From positions 27,307,001 to 27,371,000 of the forward strand of contig NC_071335.1 of the NCBI RefSeq assembly GCF_027744825.2: a DNA stretch of 64,000 nt. Reading direction: 5' to 3'. The notes beneath the pieces were generated by a model. The model saw only the letters and a program-made list of their open reading frames with translations, was not told where the DNA came from and made no database searches. Positions 11,606 through 23,600 of the stretch are shown piece by piece (position 1 is the first letter of the stretch; every line of letters starts with the position of its first letter). Origin of the DNA: Synchiropus splendidus. Lineage: Eukaryota; Chordata; Actinopteri; Syngnathiformes; Callionymidae. The translations under genes were made by a program, and so were the position numbers.

Positions 11606-14600
11606 GTGAGTGACATTCTTGGTGTCTAATCCGCAGCGATGAGAACGTCATGGACATCAGAAACTCAACTGTTCAAACACTTTGGAAACACTACAACTTT
11701 TACTTTGAGCTCCTGATCTGAGTTATCATTTTTCATTGTTTTCTTCACCTCAGTTGCCAACTCATTTTTTCATTTCAAATATTTACATTATATCTCCACT
11801 ATTTATAAACATGTATCATATTTTATGTTATTTGATTTAAATGAAACTTCCTTTCTTGTTTCAATCCATCAGTTTTATTTAGGTTTATGACAATCTAAGG
11901 TGTTCTTTAGTCCCCAAATTAAAGATTATTATTATTATTGTTTTTTAATATATACATATATTATCTAAGTCAAATGAATATTAAATTACACTACGTACAA
12001 TGTAAGTAATGAATAAAAATAAATATTAACATAAGATATTTATAGTGGGAAACAGGTAAAATGTAATAAACACATGTTTTTATATATTTGCCCCTGCGTT
12101 AGTTATTTTGGATTGTTTTAATTGGAAAATGAGTAAATAATACACAAGTAGAAAACAAAAAAGATCCAATAAATAATATATAATAACCAGGATGTTCACT
12201 ACAACCAATAAACTCTCTCCCCTCTGGGCCCAGGGCTCCACGCAGGCCTTCCTCCAGTGCGTGGGCTTGCCGTCCACGGACACTAAGAAAGAGCACGTGC
12301 GGGCTCTCAAAGACCTGCTGGAGGCCACGATGGACTTGTACACCTTCATGGTAGTAGAAGATGGAAAGTTTGATGTGCACTAACAAACTGTCTGAAGGAA
12401 TGTTGCTGCTACCTGAAAAGTTGGTTTGACAGGATGTTTGGATTCTACTGTCTGTACAGAAAAGTCTGACTGTAAAATCTAACTCAGACAAACTCAGTCG
12501 TTTCAGTTTCTAAGTGATTTACAGTGAAAAGTTGAGAAGCCAGCTCTGTTTAATTGTCTTTGGGTCTTTGGGTTTTAGGGCTCTTTGGGTTTTAGGGCGC
12601 TGGACTCTGACAGCTCTTCTCTTCACTGCAGAGAACAAGCCTGAAAGGGGTGCCGGTCCTCAGTATGAAGGGGGCTCTGGAATGGACCCCGGACAGAGAG
12701 TTTGAGAACGAAGACCTGGTGAAGATGTGGCTGGAGATCAAGATTCAACCGATGCTGAAATCCATCTCCAAACAGTTCCTAGCATGTTTAAGCACCAAGA
12801 ACTTCAGCTGCTCCACCTACCAGACTGTGTACGTTGCTCCTTCACCCCTGTGACAACCCCGACCCTGATGGCCGCTGTCTCTCGCCTCTTTAGAGTGAAG
12901 CAGCTCAGCCACCATTTCTTAGAGATGGATGAAACTCGACAGAGGTGGATCTACATGTTCTTCATGATTCCCTTCCTGTCAGGACACAATGTGAAAGGTA
13001 AGGGAGAGGTGGTCCTCTGAGTGTTGAGCAAGATGCTCTTGAACCTCAGAGAAATTCTGCTCCATGTTTACCAGCTGAAGACTTGAAAAGTATTGTTAAA
13101 CATGTGGTACATTGGTGTACAGGCTTTATATCTGCAATTAGGGTCTTGTTCACGGGTCAGGGGGAGACAGATCAGAGCAAAACTCTTCCTTTTATGTTGC
13201 TAGCTTTTCTGCAGAGAAGAGTGTAGGATGAAGTTCTCTCCGGAGGGAGTCTGGGACACAGAAGTTTTTTCCACAAAGACTGGGCCTCTGTGCTTTGACT
13301 GCTGCCCCCGCTGCATCTGGAATTTAGATGTGTGAACAGATAAGACCAAAGGTGTCTTCTGAAACAGCGCCTCCATCTTCAGAACCTTTGTTTTGTTTTG
13401 TACCCTCTGCCTGAAACCCCAAACCTCAAACAAGTTCCTTGATCATTCACTGACATCATAGTCCCTGGACACACAGATCTGTCAATCTGTCCATCACCAT
13501 AATAGAAACTGCTTCACAGTACATTTTTGAGTTGTAATAAAGTTAAACAGAGGAGAGAGAGCCAGTACATTGGTAGATGAAGATGTTGAGGTTGGAAATG
13601 CCAGGTAGAAGGTGGAGAGGAAGGCCACAGAGGAGATTGATGGAGGACATGAAGGACAAGAAGCAGAGGACAGGGTGAGATGGAGGAATGTGATCCGCTC
13701 TGACCAACCCTGAATAATATTTCCTATGTTCTGTCTTCGGTGACAATCGACATAGAACCCACAGAACATTCACTATTGGCTGATAGGTGCACGAACCCAC
13801 TCATGATCTTGTGTCATCTGCGTCTTTGGCAGGTTGTGTGATGCAAAATGAGAGCAGCGAGGAATGGCTGCTTAAGAACTTTGGCTACTTCAAAGCCATG
13901 GCCCGGTTCAGCGACTTCACCAAGATCAACCTGGCTTTCCGTGGTGTAAGCTTGAGTGTTTAAAAAACCTGAAACTGAACGTTTCCCGACTGATCGTGTT
14001 CCTCTGGCTCCCAGCTGGAGGTCTTACATCTGCTGACGTCCAGCCAGACGGCGGAGATGCTGCTGGTCTCGGACTTGAAGGAATTGAACGATGACATGCA
14101 GGCTGGCATCCTCCGCAGTCTGTCACTGAGGGAAGCTGGTCCTGGTCCCAGAGGGCCACGTGGCGGGGGCCACCGTCGGCCCGGCCCGGAACACAACTCC
14201 ACCTCAATGTCCAAATCTGTGTACAAGCCACCTTCGCCGGAAGATCACGTCAGATGGGTACTGTACTGCTGAGGGTGTACAATGTGTTGATGTTGTCAAA
14301 AGAAAGCCCGTAATTCCTCACTCATAGCCGGGAGTCCAGGAGTAGCTTCAACATTTTTTCTCCCTTTCAGGTCTTTAACGACTTCCTCTCCGCGATGAGA
14401 CCAGTTGGAAATGTTGTTCACAAGTTTGTGTCTTTGACCCACAAGGTACCAACCAACATCAGCTGTCGATTTAATGCTAACTAGACTGTTTCAAAAGCCG
14501 AATCTGCTGTTTATTTTTAGAAGAAAGAGTCGGAAATGACGGGCGCGGTTCTGACCCAGTTCGCGCTGGACTGCGCTCTGGCTGAAATGGCCAACAGGTA

Positions 14601-17600
14601 CAAGCCGCAGGTCCAGGAGAAGCCCGAGTTTGACGTGTTGGATTTGGAGGACTGGTACGAGCAGGTGGTGATGCCGTTGCTGCGCCGCTTCCTGCCGCAC
14701 CACGTGCTTCCCCTGCATGAAAACGTCAGGCTTGCGTTCGAGGAAGTCTTGTAAGTTCCATTGCAGCACAGATGTTTAAGCAACCAGAACACTGAGAAAC
14801 CATGAGAAACATAAGGAGCTTCATCCTGCCGCTACTCTTCCAAGACATTGAAATAAACTCTTTCTGAAACGCGAAATTCAACTTCATGAACTTTTTGGTT
14901 GATGGTTTGCAGGGAAGCAGATAACTCCATAGTGCACTGCAACAGTTGACGCGCTTTTAAGAGTTAGAAGTTTCTTTGAGATTGTCAGCAGTGATGCTTC
15001 AAATCAGCGGCCGTAGCTTGATGTTTCCAAAACACCTGGTGCTTTCATGGAACTTCTCTCTCCCAGACAATGGTTAGATAAAAACTTCAGACTTCAGGCT
15101 CTGATTTCTTTCGCTGCTCATCATCCTACGTACTTTCTTAACGCACCTTATATGATGTCTTCTTCGTATTCAGCTACCTGGATCGCCACATGGACGAACA
15201 AGACCCGGAAATTGAGGACGTCTGCAGCATCACTCTCAACAAGAGACCCTGTGTGGTAAAGTCTCATCTCAGTCGCGCTCACTACAGTGGTTTTCTTTCT
15301 GGCTGTTTTCAAGTGACGTTTTGTTTTTGCCTTCAGCTGACTGACACGGTGAAAAACGTCGCTCAGGTTCTGCATTGCGCTGCTCGCGCCAACCTCGAAC
15401 TGGACGAACAGACGGTCATGTGGTTGATAAACGAAATGTTAAAGCGCCTGAACTCGGTGCTGGAGGAGCTGACCACATCAGTAAGCATCATCCTTTTACA
15501 AGCTCAATCTTCCATCCTTCTTCTGTTTATTCATTCACTGCTTTTGTTATGCCATGCCACCACAGTGGGTGGAGTCTAGATGCTACATTTTTCAACACTT
15601 TTATCACTTGAAATCAAACTAAACTCTTGAACTCTGATGCAGCATACAGCAACATTCCTCATTTAGAAATGTGCAGTAATATTTCTATATTCAAAACCTC
15701 AGTTTAAAGTTCAATTTAATAATGTACAACTAAAAAAAATCCCAGAACAACATGCATTGCATGACATCAGTGACATAGTTTCCAGGCCGGATTTATTCAA
15801 AAGGTTTATCCTTTTGGGATATAATCTGTCATGTGCAGTAAAAATAGCGTTTGAATTGTAATTAATTAAATCCGTGCGTGAAACTGTAGAGCGCAAAGTC
15901 ATCAATAGGTGGCAGCTGAGATACGTTTTGCTGCCTACATTGGTAGCCATTTCAGAGTGAGTGAGTCCACACATGCTCACGGACAGGAAGTCAAAATAAG
16001 ACAAGGAGGAAACGCAGCAGTTCTACAGGAGTATAGTCATTTTGGTTCATTTTACTTTTTAAGCCCAGCTCATGGTCATCTGGGAGGTGTCCTCAGTCTT
16101 GAACCAAAGAAGGCAGACGTGGCTTCACAGACTATAAACAATCCCTCGATTTAATCTGTTGTTTCTTTTAGAACGTCCTGATGGAGGAGATTCAGGAGAT
16201 CTTCACCGAGGAGGATTCTCAGTCCATGACAGAGGAACATCTCAATGACCCCGAGTTCATCAGACTCTGGTTCAAGGTCAAGATGATGCCCCTCCTGCCC
16301 AACATTTCTGCAGATCTTCTCTTGTGCCTCAGCACCAAGAACTTCACCTGTCTGACCTACCAAACCATGTGAGTTTCCACATTCCACTCCACCGCCGATC
16401 GCCATCAACATCATCTTGCTCTGGCCGTGACATGAATCAGACATAACCAATCCCAAATGTTTTCTTCAAGTGTGGGAGCTTTCAGCCAGCAGAGCATTGG
16501 CTCCATATATGGTCACAGGATCTACGAACACTTCATCTTTCCCTTCCTACACGACTACTACAACACTTCCAGTAAGACACATATTTAGGTGATGGAGGTC
16601 TGGCACTTCTCTGACTGCTCCCTGCTGTGTTCCAGAGTGTTTGTCCAACGACAGCGCCCAGTGGCTGAAGTTGAATTTAGGTTTCTTCCTGGAATTTGCC
16701 AAGCTCACCGAACTTATCATGCTGAACCCACATTTCAAACCGGTGAGTCTTTATGAGAAGCATCTTCAGAAGCCTTCAGAGTCTGACTTCAGTCTTCGCC
16801 TCAGCTGGAGGTTCTGCCACTCTTAACTCCAGAGCACCTGGTGGACCTCTTGCTCTTGGATCTTCAGAGCCCTGCAGAGAGAAGAATCAACAAGGTGTTC
16901 GACTTCCTGCTCAGGGAACCGGAGAAATTCCCAGCCGTCTTGCGGTTACTCCCTAAAAAGGCTGAAGAGGTAGATGATTAGTCCAACACCAGACCAAAGC
17001 TCTCAATGATCAACAGCTACTCATGACTCACGACTCTCACTCCAGGTCGGCCCTCCTTGCAGTGTGTACAGGATGATGTGAGTACCTTCATGGGATTCTG
17101 CATTCACCTTTCTCTTCTCTGGAGATCACATGAAGATCAGATGGAGAAGTAATAACATGACTATGTACTGCTAGAAGTACTGCTACTCCTATAACTAATG
17201 TAATGCTATTGCTACTACATCCTCTAGTACTATGACTAAAACTGCTACTATTGTAACTAATATAACTGCTGAGGTCACTACTATAGCATATCATTCTTAC
17301 TGCTGTGGTTGCTGTTTTTTTAGTAGACGTGGTACTTGTCACCACAGTATCGCTGCTATTGTACTATATACTATTTTCTACTACTGCTACTACTATCACT
17401 GCTACTAAATGCTTTTCCTACTATTGTTGCTACTACTGCTGTGCTACAGCTTCAGCTTCCGCTGTTACTGCAGTAACTGGTACCACTACCACTTCTAATA
17501 CTTCTACTGTAATGCATGCTACGCTTTTCCTCAAATTCTGGTACAACTGCGACTGCTACAAGTACTTCTACAGCACATGCAACGTCTACTACCATTACCA

Positions 17601-20600
17601 CTAATTCATTCATGAACCCAACATGAAATGTGAAAGTGAATGATGCTTTTTAGCATTAAGGCCAGGTTGGTGTGTTCATGTGACAAATACTGTATAACTG
17701 TATAAATACTGAGATATTTACTCAAACATTTTATAAATTAGATTGAGATAATACCATCAAAGTTTCTCAACATCCATGGGACTTCAATTCTCCACATAAA
17801 AATATGTTGCATGAGTATTAGTAATGTGCTGTTGTTTCTCCTTCCAGTTTCAAGCGTTTGAACGAAGCCATGGCAGTGCGGCCTCTGGAGGACCAGTTCA
17901 TTGGGGAGACTATTGAGAAGCTCCTCAACTCTGCACCAGAGGGTCAGTCTCAAGTCTATATCGCAGACATGTGTGGTTCCAGTCTCAGGCTTACTAGCTC
18001 CAGCTTGACTGTACATCAAAGAACACCGTGTTTACGGCCCTAATATTGTGATGAGAAAGAAATAGCTGTCCAGTTTTACCATCTCCTTCTCAGTTCCTGA
18101 GTCTCAACTAGGTGTTTTTATCTCTTTGCATGTGGACAGAGTGTGTGACCAATGACATCGCGGTGAGTTCTGCTCTTGAATATTCATGTACTGTTCTGCT
18201 GAGGCCATTCTTGTTGTGTGTGAGTTGCCATTAAATCCATCTCCCTTCTGACCCTCAGTGCCCGATCACAAAGATCAATGGTAAGAGCAAATGTTTGTGG
18301 CTCTTGTTAGAAGTAGGTTTAGAGACGTAAACAGAACACTAAGAGGATATCTTGTTTTTGGATCACCAGTAGATCGAGATATTAGCGCTATCTGCTTGAT
18401 ACAATCATCAAAAACGAGAAATGTGTTTGATTTTTTTTTACAGTGTTATATTTATCTCCCTTGTTTTTCACCTCACCCGCATGCTGTCTGCAGTCTGCGT
18501 GCACGTCATTGCTTCGCTCTGTCATAACTTCAGCGCTTTTTCCATGTCTCTCTCGCTGGGTAAAGCTCTGACCTATGTTTCTCCAACACTTCTGGATGGT
18601 GCGTTAAGGAGCGTCCCACCCAAACTGACGCCTATAACCAGCCCTGCTAGTTTCATCATTTGTCTGAGTAACTTACTAAATGGTTGTTTTTGCTCTTCAC
18701 AGGGGCTCTGACCTGCAGAGAGGTTGACAGGTAAGTCCAGGTTCTGACTGACCTGCTGAGGCGCTTCATCTGACTTTACTCCGCTCATTCACAGCTCCCA
18801 CCTGGAGAGGCACCTCAACACGTCCATGGGAATCCCTTGCAACTTCACTCTGAAGGAATACGCCTGCGCTCAGGTGACTCTTTTCATGGCATGCTATTGC
18901 TTCAGTTCTTTTCTGTTGCACCCCCCTCAGGAAGAAGTAAGAGTTTCCCGTCCCTCAAGTCTCTGCTACCTCTGTTAAATAGCATCATTTGTCGATAAAA
19001 TGATCATAAGTACACCTCTGCATAAGATTGTGTCCTTGTTTACATTAAAGAAAAGAGAAAAGAAAGTGATATAGATCGACTTACAATAAAGAATATCTTT
19101 TTTAACATTGTTTTTGTCTGTAAGAGGAAAGACTTCAAGTGCATCAATTTGCCTGGAATTTAAAAAATATATATCATGAGTGGGGGCCCCCAGGGCTCCA
19201 CTATTTGAGAAGTTGTATACCAACTACAGCATGTCATGTAGACTCTTATTACTACTATGGCAAACGTGAGACGACAACTTGGAAGCACAGGAAGCAAAAT
19301 TTAAGCAAGAATACTTTTTGTTATTGTCATAAATGTTCTATATATTCCCAACATGCGATACGATAATAATTTGGAGATTCCTACTATACTTTCAATGGCA
19401 ATAAAATTAGAAGTAGTGAAGTTTATTCATGCGTTTTTTATGCTTCTATTATTTTTCTTTATTTTTTTTTATTTGCACCTGTGACTCGGAATTCCTCTGA
19501 TGTTGATGGGCATGGTGGGAATCAGACAAGCATTAGCCCAGAGCGTCGCTGCTGACCATAGAGAGGCATTTACGTGGGTGCAGATGGTTCAGGAGCATGA
19601 GAGAGTGTGTGGAGTCTGATGAACTCTGACTCAGTGTCATGGAAGGAAGACGAGCTCTGTGGCTGGGGATCAGAGGTCGAAGACAGCACAGGCAGGAGTG
19701 TTGCATGAAGGCGAGGCAAGAACTGCCACGGTATTATTGTGGTGCATTTGCAGTTGTGCAAAGAAAATATTTTGTTGCTCTTGAGTTTTGATTGCGTTCG
19801 TGCGTGTGTGAGTCAGTTTCACAGTTGAAGACACTAACTTTCTCCAAATCATTTTCAGCTCCAGACCTTCTCAGCCGATCACCTGGCGTCGCTGATGATG
19901 TGTGAGCTCCCCGGACCAGGCAGCAAGTCCAAAACTCTGTGGAAGATGGTTTTGACCAAAGTCTTCTCAGTCTGGGACCCAGCTTTGGACAAGCTAGACC
20001 AGATGGTGAGTGGTGAGTGCCAAGAGTTGTGATGGTGACACTCATCATGAGCCTCTCTTCAGCTCCCGCCTGGGCGCGGCCCTCCAGCAGCCACAGAACT
20101 CTTGGACCTGTTCAGAGAGATGAAGCTGGCGGGTCTGACGGAGGATCAGCTGAACAGCACCAGCGTCATCGGAGGGTTGTTTTCTGGTGGGATCAGGAGG
20201 CTGTTGCCCTTTGCTTCAGGGGGGTTCTTGGACTGTTTGAGTCGCCAAAACTTGAGCTGCGGGACGTTCCAGCACATGTAAGACAATATTTACGGAGTCG
20301 CCCGTCTCACTTGCTTTTTTCTAACTCTGAATTTCCATCTCCAGCGTGTGGGTGTTGAGCGATGTCAAGAGTGAGGACCCAGAAATGGTCGCTAAGAAGT
20401 TCATCATCCACTTCCTCTCACGTCCAGAAGCAGGTGAACACCGGAGCAGCTGAGTTTCACTGATCCCAAAAATCATAGTCTTCAGTGTTTTCTAGATGTC
20501 ATGGATCACTTGGTCACACACACTATCGATGAGGAAGTCTGGGCTTGAAACCCCAGTGTAGGCCATTGAGCAAGGTGTTGGTCGTGATGGGAAAACCCAT

Positions 20601-23600
20601 GAAGTAGACAGTGAAGTAAAGAGTATCGATTTCTATCCGCCCCAAAAACCATGCCTGCACTCTCTCTTCCTCCTCCAGCTGTCTCTTCACTAGTAAACAG
20701 CAGTCCTCCCCTGCATCAGGTGACCAGCGTGCACCAAACAATTGGCCATAAAAACATTGAATTTTAAAGGTATTCACCAGTGTTGAAGTGAGCCAATCAT
20801 TGTAGGGTGCGAAACAAGTTCACAATTTCACACTCCGAAACACAACACTGCAGCGTCGGTACACAGCCGTCACTCAGGGAGGGGATCATTGGGGTCGACT
20901 TTACTGTGTGTGTGGCTTCATACTCCTGCATGTGATATTAAAAACAAAATACAGATGAGCTCCAATAACTGCAATATAACTTGATGTACTAGCAAGAAAG
21001 GTCTGCAGTATACTTGACTTCATGATAATGTGTGTTCTGCTATACGTCTCCATGTTTGGGGAAAGCGCTTGAACTATCACGTTTGTCTTCACTTCAAACT
21101 GTCTCAACCATCTCCAGGTTGGGGTTGTTCCAATGGACTCAACAGCACCGAGTGGTTCATGAAGAATCTTGGTTCCTTTTCCGAGTTTGTGCCTGTGGAC
21201 AAGATGCTGCAGCTCAATCCATACTTCAAACCAGTAATGATTCGGCTTTAAGAGGAAGGAAAACTCTGCCTTCTTCTGACAGCGTTTTTCCTTATGATCT
21301 TTTCCAGTTGGTGGTTATTGTACACCTGTCTCCACGGCAACTGGCTTCCTTATTCCTGTTGAAGCATTCCAACATTCCTGATAAAGAGGTCCTCATTGTA
21401 GCAGCGTTTCATATGTTCAGCCAGTCTTCAGATGAGGCCGGATTTGATCAGTTCCTGTCCGAACTCGTTCTAATAGTTGCACAGGTAACAAGAATGTTTC
21501 CATCTTTAGCTTCCTTTCTTCTGTCAAAATTCATGTGTTTTTCTTCTCCACTTCAAGGCCAACATGACCTGTACGAACTACGGAACCCTGTGAGTCCCAG
21601 CCTTGTTTGTTTGTACAGAGAGGTGGATCAGAATGTGAAACCGTTCGGTTGGTCAAAAACTTTGGTGAAACTTGGGGTGGAGATCAAGTTTCTAGGTGTT
21701 TCTTATGAGTGAGGGATGGGTGGAGATGAACCAATGGCGGGAGTTTCTGAGGCGGCTGGGTGGGGCGAGCAGATGTGTAATGAGACGAGGACGGCGTACT
21801 CCACTGAGCATAATGCTGTTCTCCATGATGCGGCAGGTTCTCAGGATTGGACCGGGCCATAGAGAGGGCTTCTCCTCCATTCACTGACAAGGTGCAGCGG
21901 CACAAGATAAGCATATCTCTGCACCTGCCGGCAGGTGAGTGACGCGCAGATCCCAAGGTGACCGTCTGATTGTTGAACAACCAGAATTTATTTTTCACCA
22001 TAACACAATTTCTCTTCTTCCAGGCTGTGTCATTTACAGTGGAACGGTAACCATTTAACCTTTATTGAACACAGCAATGGATGTTTAACAGGGAGCTAAT
22101 GTCTGTCTTGTTTTTCCCTACAGTGCCGCGTGACTCCAGCAAACGGTAGGAGGTACTGTTCCGTCTTTCTCAATTGAAACTAAATTACTCACGATCATCA
22201 TCTTTCCAGAGACGGAGATCTGTGCCGACGTCAACAGGTAAATTCTGTCGTCTTCGTACCGTTGGGCCAATGGATTTTCGGTGTGGACACAAATGAATAC
22301 TTGGTTGCTTCAAACCTAAAATAAGTCAAAAGCATGCTGACTTACTGAAGCTTCACCTTCAGGTGTTAGAAACAGGACTGGATTGAGGATGAGATACAAC
22401 TGTAGCGTGTTGGTTCCTCTGGCCTTATGTGCTCCACTAGTTCTGACCTTTGACCTATTGGCAAAGTCCACCTGTTCTAGTGACCTGGGGGAAAGCCCAG
22501 ATGAGAGTGTCTTCAGCGTAGTTTTGGTCAGAAACTGTACATCAAATAAAGAGGTCCCTAAGTGGAACCCTGAGGAACATCTCTGCTTGTATTCCAGCTC
22601 CGTGGTGCAGCAGCACCTGGACAGTTGGAACCTGACTGGACACCAATGCCTCTTCAGTGTCAAGGAAGTTGCATGTGCAGAGGTACGTAAAGGGAAAGCC
22701 ATATTCGGGTGCTTCAATGACCCGCCTGTCCTGCAGCTGTCCATGTTGGAGGCGGCCGACCTAGCGGAGATCATGAAGTGTCATCGATCCACTAACTCCA
22801 GCGGCTCGAGAGCAGCCTGGAAGCTCCTTCTCTCCAAGGCCAACGGTGTTCTGGACATGTCTCTGGAGCATGTCGGCACCGAGGTGCGTCTCCGTGAAAT
22901 GCCCTGCCTCCACACCCAACTGACTGCCGCTCCCGCCCGCAGATGCTGGACCCCCACAATCAGGCCACGTCAGTGGTTTTGGATGTCATTCAGGAGCTCC
23001 GAATCGACTTCTTCAGCCTGGCCTTCCTCAACGAGCACGAGTTTTCCCAAAAGTGGCTCCATGGGAAACTCCGCCCCTTCCTCCCAGCGACCTCTCCTGA
23101 CTTCCTGTCATGTATGGCCGTGACAGATTTCAACTGCACGACGTACCAGGACATGTGAGGACACCCTCTGATCCTGATCTGATTTAACGGTGGCACTGCA
23201 CACGTTCGAGTCACCATCTTTTCTTTGGCTTCAGAGTGGCCACCATGAGCGTCCTGCATGTCCACATGCTTCACTCCACACAGGTGGCCGTCTACTCTCA
23301 CTTCATCAGGGTGTTCCTCACCAAGAACGACTCAGCAGGTCATTTTCTTTCCGTTTTGGGGGCCTTATCCTGAATAGCCAAGTTCTAAGATCATCCCGAC
23401 TTGCATGAACAACATGGAGTTATTCTCTCCAACCTCCAAAATGACCGTCTGCTTCTTGCTTTAATGATGAAAATGAAACTTTTTACAACTGGGGATTTGA
23501 GGGCAGTTTCATCTCACCGATCCCCTGTGTTCTCAGACCCTGGCTGTGATTTTAACAGCAACAACACCGGCGATTGGATCCAGCTCAACCTCAGATTCTT

